In this document: positions 25,936 to 32,725 of the stretch, in pieces
Position numbering within the stretch: the stretch's first letter is position 1
Layout: every line of letters begins with the position of its first letter
Source: JBGRQB01 sp041725875
Lineage (GTDB): Bacteria; Bacteroidota; Ignavibacteria; Ignavibacteriales; Melioribacteraceae
Direction of reading: 5' to 3'
DNA length: 35,306 bases
Assembly: GCA_041725875.1 (NCBI GenBank)
Contig: JBGRQB010000022.1
Coordinates: 1 to 35,306 of the forward strand
Translations under genes and position numbers: made by a program
The notes under the pieces: model-generated
What the model saw: the letters and a program-made list of their open reading frames with translations, nothing else
The model's database searches: none
What the model was told of the DNA's origin: nothing

Positions 25936-27072
25936 ATGAAAAATATATCAAAGTTATTACTAACTGCTTTTTTAGTTTTGTCAGTTTTTGTTCAAGCTGA
26001 TGACAAGAAAAAAATACCGCACGAATTTGAAATGGTAACTCAGGTAAAAACTACACCGGTTACAAGTCAGGGCTCAACAGGAACCTGATGGGATTTTGCA
26101 ACAACATCATTTATTGAAACTGAGTTAATCAGAATGGGTAAAGGAATGATCGACCTTTCTGAAATGTACACTGTAAGAATGCGTTATCCTTTTAAGGTTG
26201 AAAATTATGTAAGATATCACGGAAGAGTTAATTTTGGTCAGGGCGGCCAGGCTCACGATGTAATGGATGTGATAAAGGAGTTTGGAATGGTTCCTTACGA
26301 AGCTTACACTGGAAAAACCTGGGATAAAGATCGTCATAATCACAGCGAACTCGGCAGTGTATTAAAAGGAATGATTGACGCTGTTATTAAAAGAAGAAAC
26401 CCTACTCCGGTCTGGAAAAAAGCTGTAGACAAAGTTCTTGATGTTTATATGGGAGAAGTTCCTGCTGAGTTTACTTATGAAGGAAAAACTTACACTCCAA
26501 AGTCTTTTGCAAAAGAAACCGGATTAAATCCAGATGATTATGTTGAAATAACATCATATACACATCATCCGTTTTATGAAAAATTTATTCTTGAGATTCC
26601 TGATAATTACGATAACTCATTCTATTATAATGTTCCTGTTGATGAATTAATGAACATTATAGATAACGCACTTGAAAATGGTTACTCTGTAGCTTTTGAC
26701 GGTGATGTTAGTGATAAATTCTTTTTTGGTAAAAAAGGATATGCTGTTGTACCTGAAGACAGATTAGACACTGAAGCTGAAGAACCTGAAAAAGAGGTTC
26801 AGGTTACACAAAAAATGCGTCAGGAGCAATTTGATAATTTCAAAATTACAGATGATCATTTGATGCACTTAACAGGAATTGCAAAAAATCAGGAAGGCAC
26901 AAAATTTTATTATACCAAAAACTCCTGGGGAGCTGAAAGCAAAGGTAAAGAAAGACAGTTCAAAGGATACTGGTATATGTCAGAGCAGTATGTAAGACTT
27001 TCAACAATTGCAATTATGGTGCATAAAGATGCAATACCAGCAGCAATCAGAACAAAATTAAATATCAAATAG
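25936..27072 (+). CDS. C1B-type (PepC/bleomycin-hydrolase-like) peptidase with TGA at the catalytic Cys codon; candidate selenoprotein
   Basis: From the ATG at 25936 (GGGGAGAAA upstream) the frame runs 378 codons, with a single internal TGA at codon 51 (26086-26088). The TGA falls at the nucleophile: Q45-G-S-T-G-T-[TGA]-W-D-F-A-T, the papain-type N-Q-G-x-x-G-x-C-W-x-F-A. The rest of the active site is intact: oxyanion Gln45, His308 in DDHLMHLTG and Asn329 in KNSWG. A signal peptide (1-21) suggests export. TGA is a normal stop elsewhere in the window, so global reassignment is unlikely. Readings: selenocysteine in place of Cys, a nonsense mutation or a base error. The internal ATG at 26134 has no ribosome site and would give a protein without a nucleophile. 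A terminator follows. Confidence 0.75.
26106..26150 (+). promoter_or_regulatory. Weak SECIS-like stem-loop downstream of the in-frame TGA
   Basis: The 45-nt segment begins 17 nt after the TGA. ATCATT (26106-26111) pairs with AATGAT (26145-26150). A U-G pair and short helices interrupted by G-A and A-G mismatches follow, then an internal loop and an upper stem CTGA/TCAG (26120-26123/26129-26132). The apical loop is GTTAA, with G then U at its 5' side, as in bacterial SECIS elements. The apical loop is 35 nt after the TGA. The stem is mostly A-U and may be chance. Confidence 0.3.
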
Positions 27073-27093
27073 ATTGATAAAAAAGCTTAACTA

Positions 27094-27122
27094 AAAAATC
27101 CTGCAAAATTTGCAGGATTTTT
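27094..27122 (+). terminator. Terminator of the C1B peptidase gene
   Basis: A 14-bp stem (AAAAATCCTGCAAA with TTTGCAGGATTTTT) is followed by further T. It lies 22 nt past the stop. Confidence 0.9.
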
Positions 27123-27157
27123 TTTACAACAGATTTTACTTTATATCTGTTCTCCAT

Positions 27158-27187
27158 TACAACTTTTTTTCCTGTCCTGAGTCTAAT
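27158..27187 (+). promoter_or_regulatory. Putative ECF-sigma promoter of the repeat-protein gene
   Basis: TACAAC (27158-27163), 17 nt, GTCTAAT (27181-27187), ending 27 nt before the ATG. AAC in the -35 and GTC in the -10 region are typical of ECF promoters. The same arrangement lies before the ECF sigma gene at 28030-28059. Confidence 0.55.
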
Positions 27188-27214
27188 GGTGAAATTAACC
27201 AATCGGAGTAACAA

Positions 27215-27892
27215 ATGAAAAAAACAGTTTTTATCGTAATGTTGATGATATCATCAGTATTTGTTTTTGGTCAGACAAAAGTAAAAGCCGATGAAATTAT
27301 CAGACAAATAAACAATGGTGAAAAAATCCATTATAAAAATGTTGAAATAACCGGAAATCTTCATCTTTATGATTTGAAAAATCTTGAACATCATGAAGGA
27401 AACACATATCACAGTTACGCAGCAAAAGAAATAATTTTTGAAAACTGCAAGTTCAGAGGAAAGGTACTTGGATATTATCACGATGATTATGAAAATGAAA
27501 CTTATGCAATTCAGTTTGAAGATAAAGTAACGTTTGTTAACTGTACATTCAGAAAAGAGACAACCTTCAAATATTCAGAATTTAATAAAAGCGCAGATTT
27601 CAGCGGATCAAAATTTCATAACGGAACAAGCTTTAAATATGCACTTTTCAGAGAAAAAGCAGATTTTTCAAATGTAAACTTTATGGATGATATCATTTTC
27701 AAATACACTGTTTTTGATGAAGAGATTGATTTTAGCAAGACTTCCTTTGAAAGAGAAGCAGATTTCAAATATACCCGTTTTGAAGATAATGTCAGTTTCC
27801 AAAATGCACAGTTTGATGAAGATCCAATTTTCAAATATGCGCGAATTAAAGGCAGAAAAGCCAAAAATAAATTACACAGAATGACACGATAA
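27215..27892 (+). CDS. Exported 11-residue-repeat (pentapeptide-type) beta-solenoid protein
   Basis: The 225-residue protein has a signal peptide (cleavage near VFGQ, about residue 20). From about residue 75 it consists of 11-residue units of the form F-x4-F-x5, e.g. FVNCTFRKETT, FKYSEFNKSAD, FSGSKFHNGTS, FKYALFREKAD. There are about ten units, with one insertion (GYYHDDYENETY) after the first. Units starting FKY alternate strictly with units starting FS, FQ or FV, so the true period is 22 residues. This matches the Pentapeptide_3 type of right-handed solenoid. It ends in a basic tail. Function is unknown; export suggests a periplasmic or envelope role. It is a single-gene unit with its own terminator and ECF-like promoter. 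Confidence 0.85.
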   Translation: MKKTVFIVMLMISSVFVFGQTKVKADEIIRQINNGEKIHYKNVEITGNLHLYDLKNLEHHEGNTYHSYAAKEIIFENCKFRGKVLGYYHDDYENETYAIQFEDKVTFVNCTFRKETTFKYSEFNKSADFSGSKFHNGTSFKYALFREKADFSNVNFMDDIIFKYTVFDEEIDFSKTSFEREADFKYTRFEDNVSFQNAQFDEDPIFKYARIKGRKAKNKLHRMTR

Positions 27893-27911
27893 GGAGAGTT
27901 TAACTCTCCTT
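27891..27911 (+). terminator. Terminator of the repeat-protein gene
   Basis: AAGGAGAGTT and AACTCTCCTT form a stem overlapping the stop codon, followed by eight or more T. Confidence 0.9.
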
Positions 27912-28029
27912 TTTTTTTATCCTTTTTCCTTCCAAAATCAATTAATTACTATAATATATTGCCGTCAAATCGTATTTTATCTTTCAAAAATTATTATTTA
28001 ATCTGTCAGGATATTTCTACAAATATTAG

Positions 28030-28059
28030 TACAACCTTTTAATTGAATTTGGGTCTAAT
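28030..28059 (+). promoter_or_regulatory. Putative autoregulated promoter of the ECF sigma operon
   Basis: TACAAC (28030-28035), 17 nt, GTCTAAT (28053-28059), ending 26 nt before the sigma ATG. It is identical in both hexamer-like boxes and in spacing to the site at 27158-27187. ECF factors usually transcribe their own operon. Confidence 0.55.
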
Positions 28060-28085
28060 CCGTTAAGAACAAAAAAAACTGAATA

Positions 28086-28667
28086 ATGATAGAAAAAGAA
28101 CTTCAATTAATAAAAGCAGCGCAACGCGGAGATGTAAAAGCCTTTGAGCAGTTAATTGTTATGTATGACAGACAGGTTTTAAATATTGCCCACTCCTTCA
28201 GAAACAATGAAGATGACGCAAAAGATATCTATCAGGAAGTTTTTATACGCGTCTTTAACGGATTAAAAAACTTTCAGTTCAGAAGTGAATTTTCAACCTG
28301 GTTATTCAGAATTACAACTAACGTTTGTTTGACTCATAAAACAAAAAAAGAACGGGTAAGTTATGAATCGCTGGATAAAACAGTTTCTTCCGATGAAGAA
28401 AGCAGTACCACATTCGGCGATATGCTTCCAGGATTTGATAAAACCGACAGCTCGGCAGAAAATTCTGATTTAACAAGATATATTAATCAAGGTTTAGACA
28501 GACTGCCACCTAAACAGAAACTCGTTTTTACGCTGAAACATTTTCAGGGATATAAAATAAAAGAAATAGCCCAGATGATGAATTGCAACGACGGAACAAT
28601 TAAACGTTATTTATTTAATGCAACAGGAAAAATGCGCGAATACTTAAACAAGTTTGTTGAATTATAA
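28086..28667 (+). CDS. ECF-type RNA polymerase sigma factor
   Basis: The 193-residue protein has region 2 at about 8-85 (YDRQVLNIAHSFRNNEDDAK, DIYQEVFIRVFNGLKNF, FSTWLFRITTNVCL). A linker with many Ser, Asp and Glu follows. Region 4 is at about 137-190 (LDRLPPKQKLVFTLKHFQGY, KIKEIAQMMNCNDGTIKRYL helix-turn-helix). There is no region 1 or 3, as in sigma-E-like factors. It is the first gene of a four-gene operon with its anti-sigma 20 nt downstream. Confidence 0.93.
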   Translation: MIEKELQLIKAAQRGDVKAFEQLIVMYDRQVLNIAHSFRNNEDDAKDIYQEVFIRVFNGLKNFQFRSEFSTWLFRITTNVCLTHKTKKERVSYESLDKTVSSDEESSTTFGDMLPGFDKTDSSAENSDLTRYINQGLDRLPPKQKLVFTLKHFQGYKIKEIAQMMNCNDGTIKRYLFNATGKMREYLNKFVEL

Positions 28668-28687
28668 AATTCAACACGGAGTTTATT

Positions 28688-29641
28688 ATGGATCATAAAA
28701 AAATTAAAGAACTGGTACAGCTCTACGCTTGCGACGAGCTTAAGAAAAAAGAGATTGAAATAGTAGAAGATCACCTGCTTGAATGTGATGAATGCAGCGC
28801 TGAATACAGCAGTATGAAGCAATTATACTTTGCATTTACAGAAAACGCTCCGGCTCAGGTGGAAAATCATCTTGTTAACCAGGCAAGAGAAAACCTTATG
28901 GATACAATCAGAGAGCAATCAGTTGCTGAACTAAAATCTTCTGATTCATTCTTTGACAAAATCATAAATCTTATTTCCTCTCCGGTTCGTTTATCACTAA
29001 GTGGTGTAGCAATGGTTATATTCGGAGTTTTTATAGGAAAATTACTACTCTCACCTGCATTGCCTGCTCTTTCCGGCGGAGTTAATATTGATAATCTCGA
29101 TTTCAATTCAGTAGATGTTGCAAATGTTAAGTTTCTTCCTTCTTCAAATAACAGCAATCAGGTAGAAATTATGTTTAATAACGTAACACCCGTTGTGTAC
29201 AAGGGAGAGATTACAGATAGTAAAGTCCAGAACCTGCTTGCCAGAGCAATTGTTGCCGGAAATAATCCAGGTGTAAGAATAAAATCTGTAAGCGCAATTG
29301 CAGAACGCGCTACAAAAAATTCACCAATTGATAAAAGTGTTAAAAAGGCCCTTATTGAAGCATTAAAAGTTGATCATAATGCCGGTGTGAGAAAGCAGGC
29401 GTTAAATGTACTGGTTAACTATCCGTTAGATAAAGATATTCAGGATGCGTTTTTATTTGTGCTTTCAAATGATAAAAATCCGGGAATGCGTGTTATGGCA
29501 ATCAACGCACTTGGCGAGCTTCAATCAGCCGGCAACCCTATTACAGGAGAATTATTTGATCTGCTTAGCACCAAAGCAGAAAGTGATAACAACAGTTTTG
29601 TACGCCTCAAAGCAGCTAATCTAATTGAGGGAAAAAAATAA
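28688..29641 (+). CDS. Zinc-finger anti-sigma factor with periplasmic HEAT repeats
   Basis: The 317-residue protein has an N-terminal zf-HC2/ZAS domain with Cys15 and His29-x3-Cys33-x2-Cys36 (VEDHLLECDECS). One membrane helix lies at about 102-122. A C-terminal region (about 185-315) has HEAT-like repeats with N-P-G-V-R-I-K-S-V, N-A-G-V-R-K-Q-A-L and N-P-G-M-R-V-M-A-I at regular spacing. The finger should hold the ECF factor at the membrane while the HEAT part senses something in the periplasm (inference). CGGAG precedes the ATG. It ends 1 nt before the next gene. Confidence 0.87.
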   Translation: MDHKKIKELVQLYACDELKKKEIEIVEDHLLECDECSAEYSSMKQLYFAFTENAPAQVENHLVNQARENLMDTIREQSVAELKSSDSFFDKIINLISSPVRLSLSGVAMVIFGVFIGKLLLSPALPALSGGVNIDNLDFNSVDVANVKFLPSSNNSNQVEIMFNNVTPVVYKGEITDSKVQNLLARAIVAGNNPGVRIKSVSAIAERATKNSPIDKSVKKALIEALKVDHNAGVRKQALNVLVNYPLDKDIQDAFLFVLSNDKNPGMRVMAINALGELQSAGNPITGELFDLLSTKAESDNNSFVRLKAANLIEGKK

Positions 29642-29642
29642 T

Positions 29643-30776
29643 ATGAAAACGTTAATAAAATCTACATTATACATTTTGCTTCTTTCTGCACTTGTTTTTG
29701 CAAAAGATAAACCATCTAAAAGCTTTAATAAATCTTTTAATGTTTCATCAAAAGGAACACTTACAATTTCACTTCGGGTTGGTAACATAACTATTGAAAC
29801 CTGGAACAAACCCAAAGTGACTATAATATCCAATAATCTTTCTGAAAGTGCTCTTGATGATATCAGTATAACCCGCGAAGGTGATAATATTGAATTCGAT
29901 TTTTACGGCTCATCTTCTCGTCAAAGCTTAAACATCTTTACCTTTGTTGTACCTGAAAATTTTAATATCGTATCAAAAACAAACTCAGGCGATATAGAAC
30001 TTTTTGGTCAGCTTAAAGGTAATTTCGAAGGCAATACTTCAGGCGGCAACTTTGCACTTGATGACATTGAAGGAAATGTTAATGTACATTCCGGCGGCGG
30101 AGATCTTGATCTGCAATTTGTTGGCGGAATCTTAAAGGCAGATACTTTTGGCGGCGACATTGATGTTGAAGATGTTAATGGCAAACATGCCGATATAAAA
30201 ACAAAAGGCGGATCAATTAATGTAGGCAGAGTTAAAGGCGAACTTTCTGCGCATACTTACGGTGGAGATATAAGAATAGATTTTGCAGGAAACCATTCTG
30301 AAATTTTAACCTACGGCGGTGATATCAGACTGGTAAAGTGTGAAGGAAATATTATTACAGATACTCGCGGCGGTGATGTAAAAGTATACAATGCAAAAGG
30401 ATTTATTGAAGCAAGAACAAACGGTGGTGATCTTGTTCTTAAAAATATTATCGGCGGTGTTGACGCACGTACAAATGCCGGCTCCATTTATGCTCAACTA
30501 TCTCCTGAAGGAAAACTTGACAGCGAACTGCGCTCATTGCGCGGAGATATAGAATTAGTTATTCCTTCGAAATCCAATATTGCAATTGATGCGAAAATCC
30601 GTTCAACTTTAGGAAAAGATCTGATTTCATCCGATTTTGAACCGGTTACTTATAAAAATCGCAGAAATACTTTAACCGCAACTTATAAAACCGGCAACGG
30701 TAAAAACAGAATTACACTTTCAACAGTTAGTTCTGAGATTAAAATTAAAAAATTAAAAACTCGGGGGAGAAAATGA
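29643..30776 (+). CDS. DUF4097-like exported beta-repeat protein
   Basis: The 377-residue protein has a signal peptide (cleavage near VFAKD). The central 250 residues are repeated strands with a G-G turn about every 17-20 residues: TSGGN, HSGGGD, TFGGD, TKGGS, TYGGD twice, TRGGD and TNGGD. This is the pattern of DUF4097 putative adhesin/beta-helix domains. It ends with LRGDIELVIPSKSNIAIDAK and a basic tail. I start it at the ATG at 29643, one base after the anti-sigma stop; an upstream in-frame start at 29625 lies inside the anti-sigma gene and would hide the signal peptide. The stop overlaps the next start (ATGA). It is probably periplasmic or surface-exposed. Confidence 0.85.
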   Translation: MKTLIKSTLYILLLSALVFAKDKPSKSFNKSFNVSSKGTLTISLRVGNITIETWNKPKVTIISNNLSESALDDISITREGDNIEFDFYGSSSRQSLNIFTFVVPENFNIVSKTNSGDIELFGQLKGNFEGNTSGGNFALDDIEGNVNVHSGGGDLDLQFVGGILKADTFGGDIDVEDVNGKHADIKTKGGSINVGRVKGELSAHTYGGDIRIDFAGNHSEILTYGGDIRLVKCEGNIITDTRGGDVKVYNAKGFIEARTNGGDLVLKNIIGGVDARTNAGSIYAQLSPEGKLDSELRSLRGDIELVIPSKSNIAIDAKIRSTLGKDLISSDFEPVTYKNRRNTLTATYKTGNGKNRITLSTVSSEIKIKKLKTRGRK

Positions 30777-31939
30777 AACGTATACCAATATTACTAATTT
30801 CGTTTTTCTTATTAATATCATTAACAAATTGCAGCACCTGCTCTTCAAATCATAATTATGACAGAGATTATAAATATCAACAGAAAAAATCAGGTGCTGA
30901 AACTCATAAATCATTTGATGTAAACTCTGGGGGTCTGCTTGATGTTCACGTTGAAACAGGCGGAAGTATCAGAGTAACCGGCTGGAATAAAAATGTAGTT
31001 GATGTAAAAGTTTATTTAAGTGGTCGCGACAAAAACAACGTTGATGTAAAAATCAAAAACCATGGAAATAATGTATCAGTTGAGACTGAATTTATTGAAG
31101 AAAACTGGAATAATAAACTTAATTGCAGAGTTGTTGTAAAGGTTCCTCTTAAATACAATATTGATTTCACTACTATGGGCGGATCAGTTTACTTCAAAGA
31201 TATTCAGGGAGAATTTACCGGCAAAACTATGGGTGGTGAACTTGAACTGGAAAACTTAAAAGGTATTGTTGATATGTCAACAATGGGCGGTTCAATTTCA
31301 ACTATTAATTCCGATCTTGATGGTGATTTATCAACAATGGGCGGTTCGGTTGATTTTGATAACCTTGTTGGAAATGTAAACGCCAAAACTATGGGCGGAA
31401 GTATTCATCACGATGTTAAAAGACGTGCCGACGGTTCAGGTTCAAAAAGTAAAGTGAACATTGAAACTATGGGTGGTGATATAGATGTTACAGATGCTTT
31501 TTACGGCGCAAAAGTAAAAACTATGGGTGGAAGCATCCGTATCAAAAAAGCTGAAAAATTTGTTCAGGCAACAACAATGGGCGGAAATATCCGCATTGGT
31601 GAAGTTGACGGCTGGGTTAAAGCAAAAACTATGGGCGGAGATATCAAATGTACTGTGGTTGGTTCTAACGACGGGAAAAAAGATATTCAGTTAACATCAA
31701 TGGGCGGAGATATTGAACTTTATGTTCCTGATAATTTCTCTGCCGATATAGATATTGAAATTCGCTATGATAAAAGAGAAGAAGGCGATTTTGAAATTGT
31801 AAGTGACTTTAATATAAACACTGAAATAGAACGTAAAAACAGAAAAAGAACATTAATCGGAACAGGAAAATCCGGCAGCGGAAAACATAAAATTACAATA
31901 AGAACTGTTGGCGGAAGTGTTTATCTGAAGAAGAAATAA
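30773..31939 (+). CDS. DUF4097-like beta-repeat lipoprotein with ten T/S-M-G-G repeats
   Basis: The 388-residue precursor has a lipoprotein signal ending in SLTNC (Cys21). The mature protein contains ten copies of T-M-G-G or S-M-G-G followed by S, D, E or N, mostly 17-19 residues apart. E-T-G-G-S comes before them and R-T-V-G-G-S after. The strict conservation of the turn suggests a regular beta-solenoid with a Met-Gly-Gly corner. The final part repeats the plan of the preceding gene (GGDIELYVPDNFSADIDIE). The two genes are paralogues joined by an ATGA overlap, and this is the last of the sigma operon. Lipid anchoring puts it in the outer or inner membrane. Confidence 0.87.
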   Translation: MKRIPILLISFFLLISLTNCSTCSSNHNYDRDYKYQQKKSGAETHKSFDVNSGGLLDVHVETGGSIRVTGWNKNVVDVKVYLSGRDKNNVDVKIKNHGNNVSVETEFIEENWNNKLNCRVVVKVPLKYNIDFTTMGGSVYFKDIQGEFTGKTMGGELELENLKGIVDMSTMGGSISTINSDLDGDLSTMGGSVDFDNLVGNVNAKTMGGSIHHDVKRRADGSGSKSKVNIETMGGDIDVTDAFYGAKVKTMGGSIRIKKAEKFVQATTMGGNIRIGEVDGWVKAKTMGGDIKCTVVGSNDGKKDIQLTSMGGDIELYVPDNFSADIDIEIRYDKREEGDFEIVSDFNINTEIERKNRKRTLIGTGKSGSGKHKITIRTVGGSVYLKKK

Positions 31940-31956
31940 TTTTAATATTAATAAAT

Positions 31957-31982
31957 AAAAAGTCCCTTAACAGGGACTTTTT
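31957..31982. terminator. Bidirectional terminator of the sigma operon
   Basis: An 11-bp stem, AAAAAGTCCCT with AGGGACTTTTT, has loop TAAC. It lies between the convergent lipoprotein and barrel genes. Confidence 0.88.
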
Positions 31983-31989
31983 TGTAAAA

Positions 31990-32670
31990 TTATAAACCTA
32001 AAATAATTCCCAATCTAGCAGTTGCTATTTTCCAGCCCCAGTTTTTATTATCTAAATGAACAACCATAGTATTAGCGGGTGTAATTCTTCTTACGCTATC
32101 AGTTCCATCTTCCCAATTTCTGAAAACTCCAAACGAAGTTTCACCAAAAATAACAACATCAGAACCTAAATTATGTTTGTATCCAAATATAAAACTACCA
32201 CTTAATTCATAATCATTTCCTTCAAAATGGCTATCTTCAATATAAGATTCTGGTTCTTCACCATAAAATGCTTCTGTTACATTAGCAGTTAATTCACTTT
32301 CAATTGACACATACTTAAACTTAGATTCCAATCCCACATAAAAATTCCCGTTTTTGAGGGTATAAATATTATAGGAATACATTATTGAAAAGCCGAACGA
32401 ATATGATGAAGCGTCTCCTTTTTCAATTGTTTCAGTACGATTCATAGATTTGTTGCCTAAATAATAACTATTGCGATCATTATCCTGATCATTCTTCCAA
32501 AGATTGATAGATGTTCCCATCATTAAATCTGACTTTTCCCCCAAGTTAAAATTATAGCCTAAAAATATATCGGAATCATAGGCGAACACAATTCCATTTA
32601 CATTTTTCGCAGATTGCGAAAAAGTGCTTGCAGTAAATAACAGCGCTAATAAAACCACTATTTTTTTCAT
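31990..32670 (-). CDS. Putative outer-membrane beta-barrel protein
   Basis: The 226-residue protein has a signal peptide (cleavage near STFSQS). The mature part alternates polar and hydrophobic residues as in barrel strands (DIFLGYNFNLG, YSFGFSIMYSYNIYTL, GNFYVGLESKFKYVSIES, SGSFIFGYKHNL, VIFGETSFGVF), and the last strand ends in ATARLGIILGL. The size fits an 8- to 10-strand barrel. No family was recognised. It is 55 nt downstream of the lipoprotein gene and may be co-transcribed with it. Confidence 0.65.
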   Translation of the reverse strand: MKKIVVLLALLFTASTFSQSAKNVNGIVFAYDSDIFLGYNFNLGEKSDLMMGTSINLWKNDQDNDRNSYYLGNKSMNRTETIEKGDASSYSFGFSIMYSYNIYTLKNGNFYVGLESKFKYVSIESELTANVTEAFYGEEPESYIEDSHFEGNDYELSGSFIFGYKHNLGSDVVIFGETSFGVFRNWEDGTDSVRRITPANTMVVHLDNKNWGWKIATARLGIILGL

Positions 32671-32725
32671 ATTTTTCTCTTAATTTATTAAATACTTTAA
32701 TGAAATAATTTCCCAACTCAAATAG

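Noticed and set aside
26086..26109. Hairpin TGATG/CATCA including the TGA itself, as the SECIS element
   Set aside because: Only 5 bp, with the loop starting 2 nt after the TGA, much too close for a bacterial SECIS; the hairpin at 26106-26150 fits better.
26134..27072. A separate gene starting at the internal ATG at 26134
   Set aside because: There is no ribosome site before it, it would cut the catalytic loop away, and the frame upstream is continuous with a signal peptide and the Q-G-S-T-G-T motif.
25936..27072. TGA read as Trp or Gly by a changed genetic code
   Set aside because: TGA ends other genes in the window normally (for example the Ham1-like gene and the first DUF4097-like gene), and Trp or Gly at the nucleophile would make no sense for the enzyme.
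31170..31725. Regular DNA repeats resembling a CRISPR or satellite array
   Set aside because: They follow codon boundaries with variable third bases and encode the T-M-G-G protein repeats.
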